From: an uncultured Alphaproteobacteria bacterium
GTDB taxonomy: Bacteria; Pseudomonadota; Alphaproteobacteria; Methylaequorales; Methylaequoraceae
Direction: 5' to 3'
Length of the DNA stretch: 64,000 nucleotides
Assembly: GCA_902563505.1 (NCBI GenBank)
Contig: CACEXK010000006.1
Location: forward strand, 1-64,000
The notes below the pieces were generated by a model that was not told where the DNA came from, did no database searches, and saw only the letters and a program-made list of their open reading frames with translations. The position numbers and the translations under genes were made by a program. Shown one piece after another: positions 11,669 to 22,149 of this stretch (its first letter is position 1; every line of letters starts with the position of its first letter).

Positions 11669-12283
11669 ATGCTTACGGTTAAACAAAAATTACTACTGGA
11701 CTATATAGTCAGTTATTTTGATTCGAGAGGTGTATACCCAACATTTGACGAAATGAGGAATTATTTAAAAATAAAGTCAAAATCTGGTATACATAAATTG
11801 CTATCGGGTCTAGAAGAAAAAGGTATTATTGAAAGACTGCCTCACAAAGCAAGGGCTTTAAAATTAAAGCAGAATGAAATATCCAAAAATAAAATTAACG
11901 AATCAGATATTCCTTTCCTTGGTAGAATAGCTGCAGGCAATCCCATTGAAGCAATAACTGGAAGTTTTGAACAAATTTCTGTTCCAAACTATCTTTTAAA
12001 TAGTCAAGACGACCATTTTACTCTTGAAGTAATTGGAGACTCAATGATCGATGAAGGAATATTTGATGGTGACATTGTTGTAATTAAAAAGATTGATACA
12101 GCATTAACAGGAGATATTGTTGTTGCATTAATTGATGATAATGAAGTAACATTAAAAAAATTTAGATCCTACAAAAATTCAATTGCACTTGAACCAGCTA
12201 ACAAAAACTTTAAAACTAGGATTTTTGGTGTGGATAGAGTCAAAATTCAGGGAAAACTTGTTGGATTAATAAGAAAATTTTAG
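11669..12283 (+). CDS. lexA: LexA repressor (SOS regulator, S24 autoprotease)
   Basis: 204-aa; N-terminal wHTH, cleavage site context GRIAAGNPIEA, catalytic GDSMIDEGI and lysine in DIVVALIDDNEVTLKKF. Confidence 0.97.
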   Translation: MLTVKQKLLLDYIVSYFDSRGVYPTFDEMRNYLKIKSKSGIHKLLSGLEEKGIIERLPHKARALKLKQNEISKNKINESDIPFLGRIAAGNPIEAITGSFEQISVPNYLLNSQDDHFTLEVIGDSMIDEGIFDGDIVVIKKIDTALTGDIVVALIDDNEVTLKKFRSYKNSIALEPANKNFKTRIFGVDRVKIQGKLVGLIRKF

Positions 12284-12295
12284 TTCTAATTTTTT

Positions 12296-13660
12296 ATGTC
12301 AACTATAACAAGATTTGCACCTTCACCAACAGGATCTTTACACCTTGGTGGTGCTAGAACTGCATTATTTAATTATATCTACGCAAAATCAAACAATGGC
12401 TTATTTAAATTAAGAATCGAGGATACTGATAAAATAAGGCACCAATCAGATTCAATTAATTCTATAATAGATGGCCTAAATTGGCTTAATATTAAGTATG
12501 ACGATAAAATTATATTTCAAAGCAAAAATCAAAAAGAACACCTGAATGCGGCAAATAATATGATTTCCAAAGGCATTGCATATAGATGTTACCATGATGA
12601 ATTAGAGATTGAAAAAATAAAAAAAACAAAAAAAAAGTTTCAAAGTGAATGGAGACATAAGCATAACAATTTTCCAAAAAATAAAAAGTATTGTATTAGG
12701 ATAAAATCACCAGAATCTGGTAATACTGAAATTAATGATAAAATTCAAGGTAAAGTTTCCGTTCAGAACAAAGAGATTGATGACTATATAATTGTAAGGA
12801 GTGATGGTTCACCCACATTCCTTCTCTCATCAGCAGTTGATGACCATCTCATGTCTATAACTGACATAATAAGAGGTGATGACCATCTTACAAATTCTTT
12901 TAGACAAATGTTAATTTTTAAATCACTAAATTATAAACCTAAGTTTTCTCATATTCCATTAATACACAATCAAAATAATCAGAAATTATCAAAAAGGGAT
13001 AATGCTCTATCGATTTTAGAATATAAAAAATTAGGTTTTTTACCAGAATGTTTAATTAATTACCTTTTAAGAATGGGATGGTCATATGGTGATAAAGAGT
13101 TTTTTTCAATTTCTGAAGCAATTAAACTTTTTAGAATTGAAAAGATTGGTAAATCGCCCTCAATGCTTGATGAAAAAAAACTCCATTTTTTAAATAATCA
13201 TTTCATCAAAGAATCGAATAATACTGACATTTTTAATACAATTAAATCAATTAATGAAGATAATCAGAATAAAAAGTTCCCAATTGATGAAGAACTAGTT
13301 TTAAACTTGATTGAAATTTACAAACAAAGAGCAAACACTTTACTAGAAATAATTGAGCCGATTTTATTGATTTTTACTTCAAAAAATAATTATGAAAGCG
13401 ATCAAAAAAAAACACTTAAAGATTCTGAATATTTAAAAGACACTATTATTAATGAATTTACTAGTATTGATGATTGGAATGAATATATTATAACTGAAAA
13501 GATTGAAATTTTACTTAACAAGTTTGATTTGAATTTTAAACGAATTGGTCAGCCGCTTAGGTTATTGATAACTGGAAAAATAAATGGGCCGTCAATAACA
13601 AAAATAATGGATTTACTTGGCAAAGACAAAGTACTAAATAAAATTATGAAAAATTGGTAA
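12296..13660 (+). CDS. gltX: Glutamyl-tRNA synthetase
   Basis: 454-aa; RFAPSPTGSLHLGGARTALFNY, KLSKRDNALSI. Confidence 0.96.
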   Translation: MSTITRFAPSPTGSLHLGGARTALFNYIYAKSNNGLFKLRIEDTDKIRHQSDSINSIIDGLNWLNIKYDDKIIFQSKNQKEHLNAANNMISKGIAYRCYHDELEIEKIKKTKKKFQSEWRHKHNNFPKNKKYCIRIKSPESGNTEINDKIQGKVSVQNKEIDDYIIVRSDGSPTFLLSSAVDDHLMSITDIIRGDDHLTNSFRQMLIFKSLNYKPKFSHIPLIHNQNNQKLSKRDNALSILEYKKLGFLPECLINYLLRMGWSYGDKEFFSISEAIKLFRIEKIGKSPSMLDEKKLHFLNNHFIKESNNTDIFNTIKSINEDNQNKKFPIDEELVLNLIEIYKQRANTLLEIIEPILLIFTSKNNYESDQKKTLKDSEYLKDTIINEFTSIDDWNEYIITEKIEILLNKFDLNFKRIGQPLRLLITGKINGPSITKIMDLLGKDKVLNKIMKNW

Positions 13661-13669
13661 AATATCCAA

Positions 13670-15007
13670 ATGAAAAAACAATCAGTCATAATTATTGATA
13701 AAAGAAATGGTAAGCAATATGAGTTTGATATAAAGAGTGGTTCATCAGGACCCGATGTTGTTGACCTAACATCTTTCTATTCTAAAACTGGAATGTTCCT
13801 TTATGACCCTGGATTTTCTTCAACTGCAAGTTGTTCATCAGAAATTACTTTTATTGATGGAGAGAATGGTCTACTTCTGCATAGAGGATATAAAATTGAA
13901 GATCTAGCCGAAAAATCTGACTATCCTGAGGTTTGTTATTTATTATTGAATGGTGAACTTCCAAGTAGAGAAAATAAAATAAAATTTATAAATATTCTAA
14001 CTCACCACACGATGCTTCACGAACAAATACTAAGATTTTATAGTGGATTTAGACGCGACTCACATCCAATGGCAGTAATGGTCGGTATTGTGGGTGCACT
14101 TTCATCATTTTACTCTGAAAAAACATATGATTTTTCTTCAAAAGAAGGTAAGTGGGTTGCAATCAGTAGGCTTTTAGCCAAATTGCCTACAATGGCTGCT
14201 ATGGCATATAAATATTCACTTGGGCAACCATTTATTTATCCAAAAAATGAACTAAATTATAGCGAAAACTTTCTTCACATGCTTTTTTCAACACCAGGAC
14301 AGGAATATATTCCTACAAAGGCCAGCATTGACGCAATGGACAAACTTTTAATACTGCATGCTGATCATGAACAAAACGCTTCAACTTCAACAGTAAAGAT
14401 AGCAGGTTCATCTGGTGCAAATCCTTTTGCCTGTGTTGCAGCAGGTGTAGCCTCTTTATGGGGGCCAGCTCATGGTGGGGCAAATGAGTCTGTAATAAGA
14501 ATGTTAAATCTTATTGAAAAAGAAGAAAATATCAAAAAGTATATACTTAAGGCTAAGGATAAGAATGATCCATTCAGATTAATGGGATTTGGTCATAGAG
14601 TTTACAAAAATTATGATCCAAGAGCCAATGTTTTAAGAAAATATTGCCATAACCTGCTAAAAGAAATTGATAGTTTCAATATTCCATTATTTAGACTTGC
14701 AAATAAACTTGAAGAAATAGCTTTAAATGATTCATATTTTATAAAAAAGAAATTGTATCCTAATGTAGATTTCTATTCAGGAATTATTCTAAAAGCACTT
14801 GGACTACCTGAATCCATGTTTACTGTTATTTTTGCAGTTGCAAGAACAGTTGGATGGATTTCTCAATGGAAAGAGATGACTGAATCGACTGAAACAAAAA
14901 TTAACCGACCTAGGCAACTATATAATGGTAACACAAAGAAAGAGTTTGTAGAAATTAATAAAAGAAAAAATAAAAAAGAGTTCTTTTTGAGTGAATTAAA
15001 GAATTAA
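13670..15007 (+). CDS. gltA: Citrate synthase (type II)
   Basis: 445-aa; [76 protein letters not shown]. Confidence 0.98.
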   Translation: MKKQSVIIIDKRNGKQYEFDIKSGSSGPDVVDLTSFYSKTGMFLYDPGFSSTASCSSEITFIDGENGLLLHRGYKIEDLAEKSDYPEVCYLLLNGELPSRENKIKFINILTHHTMLHEQILRFYSGFRRDSHPMAVMVGIVGALSSFYSEKTYDFSSKEGKWVAISRLLAKLPTMAAMAYKYSLGQPFIYPKNELNYSENFLHMLFSTPGQEYIPTKASIDAMDKLLILHADHEQNASTSTVKIAGSSGANPFACVAAGVASLWGPAHGGANESVIRMLNLIEKEENIKKYILKAKDKNDPFRLMGFGHRVYKNYDPRANVLRKYCHNLLKEIDSFNIPLFRLANKLEEIALNDSYFIKKKLYPNVDFYSGIILKALGLPESMFTVIFAVARTVGWISQWKEMTESTETKINRPRQLYNGNTKKEFVEINKRKNKKEFFLSELKN

Positions 15008-16102
15008 TTAATTCAAAATTTTATCACAAATAATCTTTGAGGGGTTTTGAGATTTATGCAGCATTGAAGTAGAGAATTTATTCATGAAATTAATTTGCCT
15101 ATTTCTTTGTTTTTTGTTTTTGATTAAATCATCAAATGATTTTATAACATTTGAATATGTAAATTTTTCAAATATATATTCAGGTACAATTTCTTTTTTA
15201 AAAAAAATATTAATAATTGTAGCGAATTTAACTTTAACAAATAATTTGATAATAAATTTAGTTATATGATGTGTGTCATAAACAACAATCATAGGAGTGT
15301 TATATTTACATAATTCAAGCGTAACACTTCCAGAAGCAGCCACTGCAAGAAAGGATTGCTCTATTAGATTTCTTTTTTTTTTATAATCAGTAACAATTTT
15401 AATATCACATTCATTAAGAATCTTACTAATAAGATTTTTATAGGGTTCAAAAGTTAATACAAAGAATTTATAATCTTTATATTTTGAAGATGTATCTTTA
15501 ATTAAATTCCTAAGTAGTTTTAAATTTTTCTCAATTTCTACTTTTCTGGAACCAGGAAGGAACAAAATAATATTTTTTTTTTTAATTAGCTTTTTTTTAT
15601 CGTAAAAAATTTGATGCCCTACAAATTTTGATGATAAACCAAATTTCAAAAAGTATTTAGGTTCAAATTTAAAAAGAGTAAATAATTGGTCGTAAAATTT
15701 AGCAAAAATTTTAGCTCTATATTCTTTCCAAGCCCATACAGTAGGTGCAACATAATGAATAAACTTAATTTTTTTTTTCCGTAAATCTTGTATTTTCTTT
15801 ATTAAACGATAATTAAAACTGGGAGAATCAATAGTAATTATAATATTTGGGTCTCTGGATCTAATTTTTTTTTCAACAAAATTTAATAATTTTATAAATT
15901 TGAATATTCTAATCAAAACCTCAAATACTCCAATTGTACTAAATTCTGAAATTTTAATCCAAGACTCAAAACCAGTGCTTTCCATTAACTGACCACCGAC
16001 CCCTTCTATAGAAATGTTTTTATTCTTTCTTTTTAATTCTTTAATTAAATGTAAACCGAGATAATCACCAGAAGCTTCCGTTGCAATAATAATTATTTTC
16101 AT
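15008..16102 (-). CDS. lpxB: Lipid-A-disaccharide synthase
   Basis: 364-aa; ATEASGDYLG, VGGQLM, YVAPTVWAWKEYRAK, LFLPGSRKVEI. Confidence 0.95.
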   Translation of the reverse strand: MKIIIIATEASGDYLGLHLIKELKRKNKNISIEGVGGQLMESTGFESWIKISEFSTIGVFEVLIRIFKFIKLLNFVEKKIRSRDPNIIITIDSPSFNYRLIKKIQDLRKKKIKFIHYVAPTVWAWKEYRAKIFAKFYDQLFTLFKFEPKYFLKFGLSSKFVGHQIFYDKKKLIKKKNIILFLPGSRKVEIEKNLKLLRNLIKDTSSKYKDYKFFVLTFEPYKNLISKILNECDIKIVTDYKKKRNLIEQSFLAVAASGSVTLELCKYNTPMIVVYDTHHITKFIIKLFVKVKFATIINIFFKKEIVPEYIFEKFTYSNVIKSFDDLIKNKKQRNRQINFMNKFSTSMLHKSQNPSKIICDKILN

Positions 16103-16915
16103 TTAAATACCGTATAAAAACATTCTATTTTTCCTACAAAAATCAATTACATCATCTTTATTGATAAAAATAGTTCTATTGGCCGAATATGCAATTCCAG
16201 ATAAACCAGATTTTTTGCAGTTTTTTAATGTTTGCAAACCTATGGCTGGTAGATCTGCTCTCAGGTCTTGTTTTACTTTAAGCAATTTAACTAAAACTGC
16301 TTCTTTTTTTACTCTTATAAAGTTGGAGGAATTTTTAATCAAATTATCTGTACCTTGGGAAGCTTCAATTCCAATTACAGTGCCATTTTGAAGAATAATT
16401 GACTGTCCAATATCGAATTGAGAGTTGACTGATAGTATTTTTTTTCCCTTATCTATATCTTTAAAAATATTTTTTGAAATTTTTACTCCAGTTTGATTAC
16501 CTTTACCAAAAAAACAATCTGGTAAAATATTATAGAGTTTTAAAATCTTAAAACCAATATTTTCTAATTCTGAAAGTACAAATTTCAATAGATTATTGTC
16601 TCCTCCAGAAAATAAGATTTTAGTAAATTTAGGAATTAATTTAATTGAATTTAGATCAGGTTTTATCTCTGATAGAGCAGGCCTTTTCAGAGAACCAGCT
16701 AATATAATTTGTCTATAGCCATTCAATCTTAGTTTCTTAAGTTCAGTAATTACTGTGCCATAATTAATAGTTTTATGATTATGCTCACCAATAAATTTTG
16801 GCGGTTTGTTATTTAAAAATGAAATTACAAAAAAATCAATTTTATCTTTTTTTAACTTTTCTGTAATTAAGTTAGGTAATTCTCCAGATCCGCTCAAGAT
16901 GATAATCTTTTTCAT
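16103..16915 (-). CDS. lpxI: UDP-2,3-diacylglucosamine pyrophosphatase LpxI (DUF1009)
   Basis: 270-aa; ILSGSGELPNL, AGSLKRPALSEIKPD, GIEASQGTDNLI, VKLLKVKQDLRADLPAIGLQT; between lpxA and lpxB. Confidence 0.93.
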   Translation of the reverse strand: MKKIIILSGSGELPNLITEKLKKDKIDFFVISFLNNKPPKFIGEHNHKTINYGTVITELKKLRLNGYRQIILAGSLKRPALSEIKPDLNSIKLIPKFTKILFSGGDNNLLKFVLSELENIGFKILKLYNILPDCFFGKGNQTGVKISKNIFKDIDKGKKILSVNSQFDIGQSIILQNGTVIGIEASQGTDNLIKNSSNFIRVKKEAVLVKLLKVKQDLRADLPAIGLQTLKNCKKSGLSGIAYSANRTIFINKDDVIDFCRKNRMFLYGI

Positions 16916-16918
16916 GAA

Positions 16919-17701
16919 CTATTCTGGTAAACAAAATGATCTTTTTGTATTATCTAAAAGAAACTTTAATAACTTTTCAATTGTCTTATATTTTTTTTCT
17001 TTTTTTAATGTTTGATTGATTCTATATTTAAGAGTTTGTTTTTTTTCATAAAAAATATACTTAAAAACTTTTCTTAACTCTGCAATCTCATTTTTACTAA
17101 TTTCTCTTCTTTTTAATCCAATAATATTTAATCCTGATAAAATTGCCCTGTTACCCATTACTGTAGAATATGGAACAACATCAGCTGTTACACCGGACAT
17201 ACCTCCAATCATTGCTCCCTCTCCAATTCTTGAAAATTGATGAATTGCACTAAGTGCACCAACTACAACATTATTTTCAATAACAACATGTCCTGCCAGT
17301 GTTGAATGATTTGCAAAAATCACATTATCTCCTACTTTACAATCATGGGCAATATGTGTTCCAACCATAAGAAGACAATTATTTCCGATAGAGGTTGTTC
17401 CACCACCACCATTAGTTCCTAGATTAATTGTTACATACTCTCTTATCCTGCAATTACTTCCAATTTTTACTTTGGTTTTCTCTCCTCTGTATTTTAGATC
17501 CTGCGGTATAGTTCCGATTGAACAAAAAGGAAAGATTTCTGTATTCTCTCCAATTTCCACATCACCGTCAATATTTACATGACTATGAAGTTTGCAATTA
17601 TTTTCTATTTTTACATTACTACCAATACTACAAAATGGTCCTATTTCAATATTTTTACCTAATGAAGCATCATCACTTATTATAGAATTTTTAAAATGCA
17701 T
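16919..17701 (-). CDS. lpxA: UDP-N-acetylglucosamine O-acyltransferase
   Basis: 260-aa left-handed beta-helix hexapeptide repeats; HVNIDGDVEIGENTEIFPFCSIGTIPQDLKYRGE, VGTHIAHDCKVGDNVIFANHSTLAGHV. Confidence 0.96.
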   Translation of the reverse strand: MHFKNSIISDDASLGKNIEIGPFCSIGSNVKIENNCKLHSHVNIDGDVEIGENTEIFPFCSIGTIPQDLKYRGEKTKVKIGSNCRIREYVTINLGTNGGGGTTSIGNNCLLMVGTHIAHDCKVGDNVIFANHSTLAGHVVIENNVVVGALSAIHQFSRIGEGAMIGGMSGVTADVVPYSTVMGNRAILSGLNIIGLKRREISKNEIAELRKVFKYIFYEKKQTLKYRINQTLKKEKKYKTIEKLLKFLLDNTKRSFCLPE

Positions 17702-17764
17702 AATGACTTTTTATAATATTGGCAAAAAAGAACAAATAAAAAAAAGTTTCAAAATATTACATTG

Positions 17765-18214
17765 TCATTCATAATTAACAATTGCTGAAATTTCAGCTTC
17801 AGCAACTAATTTTTCATCAACATATGATTTACAAGAAAATTTCCAAATATTTTTTACATTCTGCTTTTTTTCAACTTTATTTAATAGAGTATCACCTGGA
17901 CAGACTGGTTTTCTAAACTTTGCTTTATCAACTGTTAAAAGATAAACAGAAATTTTGTCAATGTTTTTCTTTAAACTAAACATTACCAGTGTACCAGCTG
18001 ATTGTGCCATAGATTCGATAATCAAAGCCCCAGGCATAACTGATCTTGAATCAAAATGACCCTGGAAATAATTTTCATTAAAGGTTACATTTTTAATTCC
18101 AGTAGCGCTTTTTTCAGGAATAATATCAATTAATTTATCAATTAATAAAAAAGGATATCTGTGAGGAATTAGGTCTTTTATCTCTTCAATATTAAGTTCG
18201 TTTTTTTGATTCAT
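17765..18214 (-). CDS. fabZ: 3-hydroxyacyl-ACP dehydratase
   Basis: 149-aa; IPHRYPFLLIDKL, GHFDSRSVMPGALIIESMAQSAG. Confidence 0.96.
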   Translation of the reverse strand: MNQKNELNIEEIKDLIPHRYPFLLIDKLIDIIPEKSATGIKNVTFNENYFQGHFDSRSVMPGALIIESMAQSAGTLVMFSLKKNIDKISVYLLTVDKAKFRKPVCPGDTLLNKVEKKQNVKNIWKFSCKSYVDEKLVAEAEISAIVNYE

Positions 18215-19202
18215 CCTTTAACTTTCTATTTGTTATTGTAGTTCTATGCCAATCAAGAATATTTTCAGCAGGATATCCTCCAACTGAAGAATTATCAGAT
18301 ATATTTTTCATTACTCCACTTTTAGCAGCAATCTTTACATTATCACCAATTTTGAGATGTCCACTTATACCTACCTGCCCCCCCATTATAACATGACTTC
18401 CAATTTCAGTGCTTCCAGATATTCCAGTCATTGCAGCAATAATACAATTTTTTCCAATTTTAACATTATGACCAATATGAACCATATTATCAATCATAGT
18501 GTTTTCTAGAATGATGGTATCACCAATTGAACCTCTATCAATGGTTGTATTACATCCAATTTCAACATTTTTCCTAATAATAACTCTACCAAGTTGGGGA
18601 ATTTTCTTGAAAATATTTTCTTTTGCAATAAACCCAAAACCTTCACCACCAATCTTTACTCCTTGATAAATTTTTACATTTTCTGAAATTTTTGAAAAAT
18701 AAATAGATACATTATCGCCTATGATGCAACCATCACCAATTTTTACTCCAGGACCAATTTTAGAATACGATCCAATTGTACAGTTCTTTCCTATGATTGC
18801 ATTTTTATGAACAAATGAGCTTTCTTGGCATTTAGTTGAATTATGAAATTGGTTTGATTTATTACTTTGATCAAAATAAAAATCTTGATAATCACAATCT
18901 GGGTAAAACAAGCTTGATACTCTGGCCATACCAAGATAAGCATCATCAAAAATCAGTAAATTTCTACTTGAATCTGAATTAAATTTTTTTCCTACAATTA
19001 TTGCGCCAGCATTTGACTTTTTAAAATCTTTCTCATACTTGTTATTGTTAAAAAAAGTAATTTCATTATTCAAAGCACAATCAATTGCAGCTATATCATC
19101 GATTACCTTTCCTCCATCTCCAACAAATTCCGCTTTTAGATTTTTAGCTAAATCATGTAATGAGAATGGACCAGAATTTTTATAAAAATCTTTGTCAATC
19201 AA
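18192..19202 (-). CDS. lpxD: UDP-3-O-(3-hydroxyacyl)glucosamine N-acyltransferase
   Basis: 336-aa; hexapeptide repeats, GGEGFGFI, DNMVHIGHNVKIGKNCIIAAMTGISGSTEIG. Confidence 0.96.
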   Translation of the reverse strand: MIDKDFYKNSGPFSLHDLAKNLKAEFVGDGGKVIDDIAAIDCALNNEITFFNNNKYEKDFKKSNAGAIIVGKKFNSDSSRNLLIFDDAYLGMARVSSLFYPDCDYQDFYFDQSNKSNQFHNSTKCQESSFVHKNAIIGKNCTIGSYSKIGPGVKIGDGCIIGDNVSIYFSKISENVKIYQGVKIGGEGFGFIAKENIFKKIPQLGRVIIRKNVEIGCNTTIDRGSIGDTIILENTMIDNMVHIGHNVKIGKNCIIAAMTGISGSTEIGSHVIMGGQVGISGHLKIGDNVKIAAKSGVMKNISDNSSVGGYPAENILDWHRTTITNRKLKDESKKRT

Positions 19203-19220
19203 CTCTCATTCCTTTTAAAA

Positions 19221-19778
19221 TTAATTGTCTAATGATATTTTTGGTAAAACTTTATTGAGTTCTTTTATAGCTTCATCGGTCATATCAATTTCTTTTCCAA
19301 CCAATAGAACTTGGCTTTTTGCAAAAACTAAATCAACCTTATTTTTTGTTGCAATATTAGATAATACATCTACTAAGGCACCTTGAATTTTGTTAGTTGA
19401 CTTTTCAAAATCTGTTTCAAATTTTTTTGCTTCTGAAGCTTGTTTAGCCTTTAAATCATTGATTTTTTTACCCAGTGCTTTAACTTTTTCAGCATAAACT
19501 TCTTTAGACAAAACATTTTTTTGTTTGAGAATGTTACTTTCTTCGTCTCTTACAATATCTTCTTGTTTAGTAAAAGAATTTCTATGTTTTCTTCTTATAT
19601 CTTCAAATTGTTCTACTAAATTTTGATAAGCCGTAGATTGCCCGAGAATCTTTTTCATATCAACAACTCCAATACCAGATTTAAATTTATCTATTGAAGA
19701 TGGAGGTGGTTGTTTTTCCTGAGCTTCTGCAAATGAAAATACTAGTGAAAAAAGAAAAAAAAGTAATAGGTTCTTCAT
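19221..19778 (-). CDS. OmpH/Skp-family periplasmic chaperone
   Basis: The supplied ORF starts at 19847 inside bamA. The internal ATG at 19778 gives a signal peptide MKNLLLFFLFSLVFSFAEAQ and avoids the overlap. Coiled-coil charged body with GVVDMKKILGQS; between bamA and lpxD. Confidence 0.85.
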   Translation of the reverse strand: MKNLLLFFLFSLVFSFAEAQEKQPPPSSIDKFKSGIGVVDMKKILGQSTAYQNLVEQFEDIRRKHRNSFTKQEDIVRDEESNILKQKNVLSKEVYAEKVKALGKKINDLKAKQASEAKKFETDFEKSTNKIQGALVDVLSNIATKNKVDLVFAKSQVLLVGKEIDMTDEAIKELNKVLPKISLDN

Positions 19779-19800
19779 AATACTCCTTAAAATATAATTA

Positions 19801-22143
19801 CTAATATGTTGTACCAAAACTAAACCTAAAAATCTCCTTTTTATCATAATTTTCTTTTAGGATTGCTTTTGATAAATAAAATTTTACTGGTCCAAAGGGG
19901 GAAAGCCAACTTATTCCAATTCCTGCGGATGCTCTTAGTTTTGATTCATCATGGATATTTGTCCCTGAAGAACTAGTATTATAAAGAGTTCCTATATCTG
20001 CAAACATAATTCCTGCAAGTCCTAGATCATCAGGCAAACCAAGTGGAAAATTTAACTCGTTTCTACTTAAATAATATATCTCCCCACCCAGAGCATCTGT
20101 TGTTGACGAATCTCGGGGTCCGATTCCAAGATTCTTAAAACCTCTTAATCTATCCCCATTCAAGAAGAATCTATCATTAATTTTAACTTCTTTAATTGAA
20201 GCTATATAACCTCCCTCAAGGAAATTAGCTAAAATAAACCCATCAGCAATTCTGAAAAAATTAGCGGCCGAAACTTCAGTTTGTAAATGTTCAGAATCTC
20301 CTGTAAGACCAAAATAATCAACATCTAATCTTAATCTATAACCATCTGTAGGATTTATTCTATCATTTAATTTGTCAAACTGAAGAGCTTGACCAATTAC
20401 TGAAGTTACTCTTTTTCCCTCTTGTGCTTGAATATAAGTAGAGGTTGTATTATCAATATCATGTATTTTATCTTGTTTTAATGAATAACTAGAAAAATGC
20501 CTAAGATTATCATAAATTTCATAACCAGCTCTCAATTTGAAACCAATAATGTTATGCTTATAACCACTATATGTTTTGTTATTTCTCCGAATATTAAATA
20601 AATCAATTCCTGCAGCAAAATCTTTATCTAAAAAATATGGATCTGTATAGGATAAATCAATTTGAGATTTTCTTGTTGATAAACCAAGGTCTAAACTAAG
20701 CTCTTTTGCTTCACCAAATAAGTTTGACTCCTTAATTCCAATACTACCTATAGCCCCATCTAGAGATGAGAAACCAGCACCAACCGAGAATTGTCCGGTT
20801 GATCGTTCAGCAACCTCAACATTAAGTTTAGTCTTATTTGTTCCAATGATCTCATCCAATTTAATATCAACATTGTCGAACAATCCAGTTGATTTTATAT
20901 TTTTCTCACTTTGCTTAATCTTTGAAGAATTATAGGGGTCACCTTCAACAACCTCTATTTCTCTTCTAATAACAGAGTCCATAGTTTTTACATTTCCAGA
21001 TACTTGGATTCTATCAATATATATTTTTGTTCCTTCCTGAATTTCTAGGACAATTTCCACATTTTGCTTATTAATTTTTTTTATTCTTGGCACCACTTCA
21101 ACAAAAGCATAACCCAGTTCAGCAGTTTCATCAGATATGGTCTTAATAGATTCGTCAATTTCTTCAGAACTAAACCAATCACCTCTTCTAATATCAATTA
21201 AGTTAAATAATTTTTCCTTATTTAAATTCCTGATTGTTGAATTTACTTCAACTTTAGTAATTTTATATCTTTCACCCTCGTACAAAGTAAAATTTACAAG
21301 AAAATCTTTTCTATTATCAACCAAACTTGAATTAACTGATGTAATTTGAAAATCAATATACCCATTATCAAAATAGTATTTTTTTAAAAGATCTTTATCA
21401 TAATTTATTCTATCTTTGTCAAAACCGTCATTACCCCCCCAAAACTCATACCATCGATACTCTGATGAGCTAATAACATCACTAAGTGTTGAGTCTGAAA
21501 ATACTTTATTATTTATAAAATTAATTTTTTTTATTCTTGCCTCTTTCCCCTCATAGATTTCAAATACAACATTAACCCGGCTTTCATCAACTTTTATCAT
21601 TTTTGGTTCAACAAAAGTAGAAAAGAATCCCTGTCTTTTATATAAAGTTTGTATTATTTCTGCATCGGATTTAATCTGATCAGTAGAAAAAACATTCCTA
21701 GACTTTGTATCAATTTCCTCAAGTATTAGATCATCAGTTATTTCTTTATTTCCCTCAATAGAAATTAGATCAATAATTGGGTTTTCATTAACATTAATAT
21801 ATATGACATTATTATCTTTATAAATTTTTACATCTTCATAATAGCCAGTTTTATATAAATTCTTAATTGCAATGCTAAGTTGTTTTTCCGTATTATTTAA
21901 AGAATCAATTTTAGAATCCCTAATAATTACTGATGATTCAATTCTTTTATTTCCTTGTACAATTACTCTTTCCGCAATATCCATTTGAACAGGAGCATAA
22001 CTTTTAACTTTTTTAGATTTTGAAAAATAGTCATAATTGTAGCTTGATGAAGGTGTGCCAGGAGAATTCTCTTGAGAGTATAAAAAAGAATAAAAAAAAT
22101 ATGTTAGTATGAAAAAATTAAAATAATATTTTTTTTTAAACAT
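19801..22143 (-). CDS. bamA: Outer-membrane protein assembly factor BamA
   Basis: 780-aa; POTRA repeats, C-terminal beta-barrel with DRLRGFKNLGIGPRD and terminal FRFSFGTTY. Confidence 0.96.
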   Translation of the reverse strand: MFKKKYYFNFFILTYFFYSFLYSQENSPGTPSSSYNYDYFSKSKKVKSYAPVQMDIAERVIVQGNKRIESSVIIRDSKIDSLNNTEKQLSIAIKNLYKTGYYEDVKIYKDNNVIYINVNENPIIDLISIEGNKEITDDLILEEIDTKSRNVFSTDQIKSDAEIIQTLYKRQGFFSTFVEPKMIKVDESRVNVVFEIYEGKEARIKKINFINNKVFSDSTLSDVISSSEYRWYEFWGGNDGFDKDRINYDKDLLKKYYFDNGYIDFQITSVNSSLVDNRKDFLVNFTLYEGERYKITKVEVNSTIRNLNKEKLFNLIDIRRGDWFSSEEIDESIKTISDETAELGYAFVEVVPRIKKINKQNVEIVLEIQEGTKIYIDRIQVSGNVKTMDSVIRREIEVVEGDPYNSSKIKQSEKNIKSTGLFDNVDIKLDEIIGTNKTKLNVEVAERSTGQFSVGAGFSSLDGAIGSIGIKESNLFGEAKELSLDLGLSTRKSQIDLSYTDPYFLDKDFAAGIDLFNIRRNNKTYSGYKHNIIGFKLRAGYEIYDNLRHFSSYSLKQDKIHDIDNTTSTYIQAQEGKRVTSVIGQALQFDKLNDRINPTDGYRLRLDVDYFGLTGDSEHLQTEVSAANFFRIADGFILANFLEGGYIASIKEVKINDRFFLNGDRLRGFKNLGIGPRDSSTTDALGGEIYYLSRNELNFPLGLPDDLGLAGIMFADIGTLYNTSSSGTNIHDESKLRASAGIGISWLSPFGPVKFYLSKAILKENYDKKEIFRFSFGTTY

Positions 22144-22149
22144 TTGAAA

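Noticed and set aside
19779-19847. Extended N-terminus of the OmpH/Skp ORF
   Set aside because: It overlaps bamA and precedes a clear signal peptide beginning at the internal ATG (19778); the shorter start is preferred.
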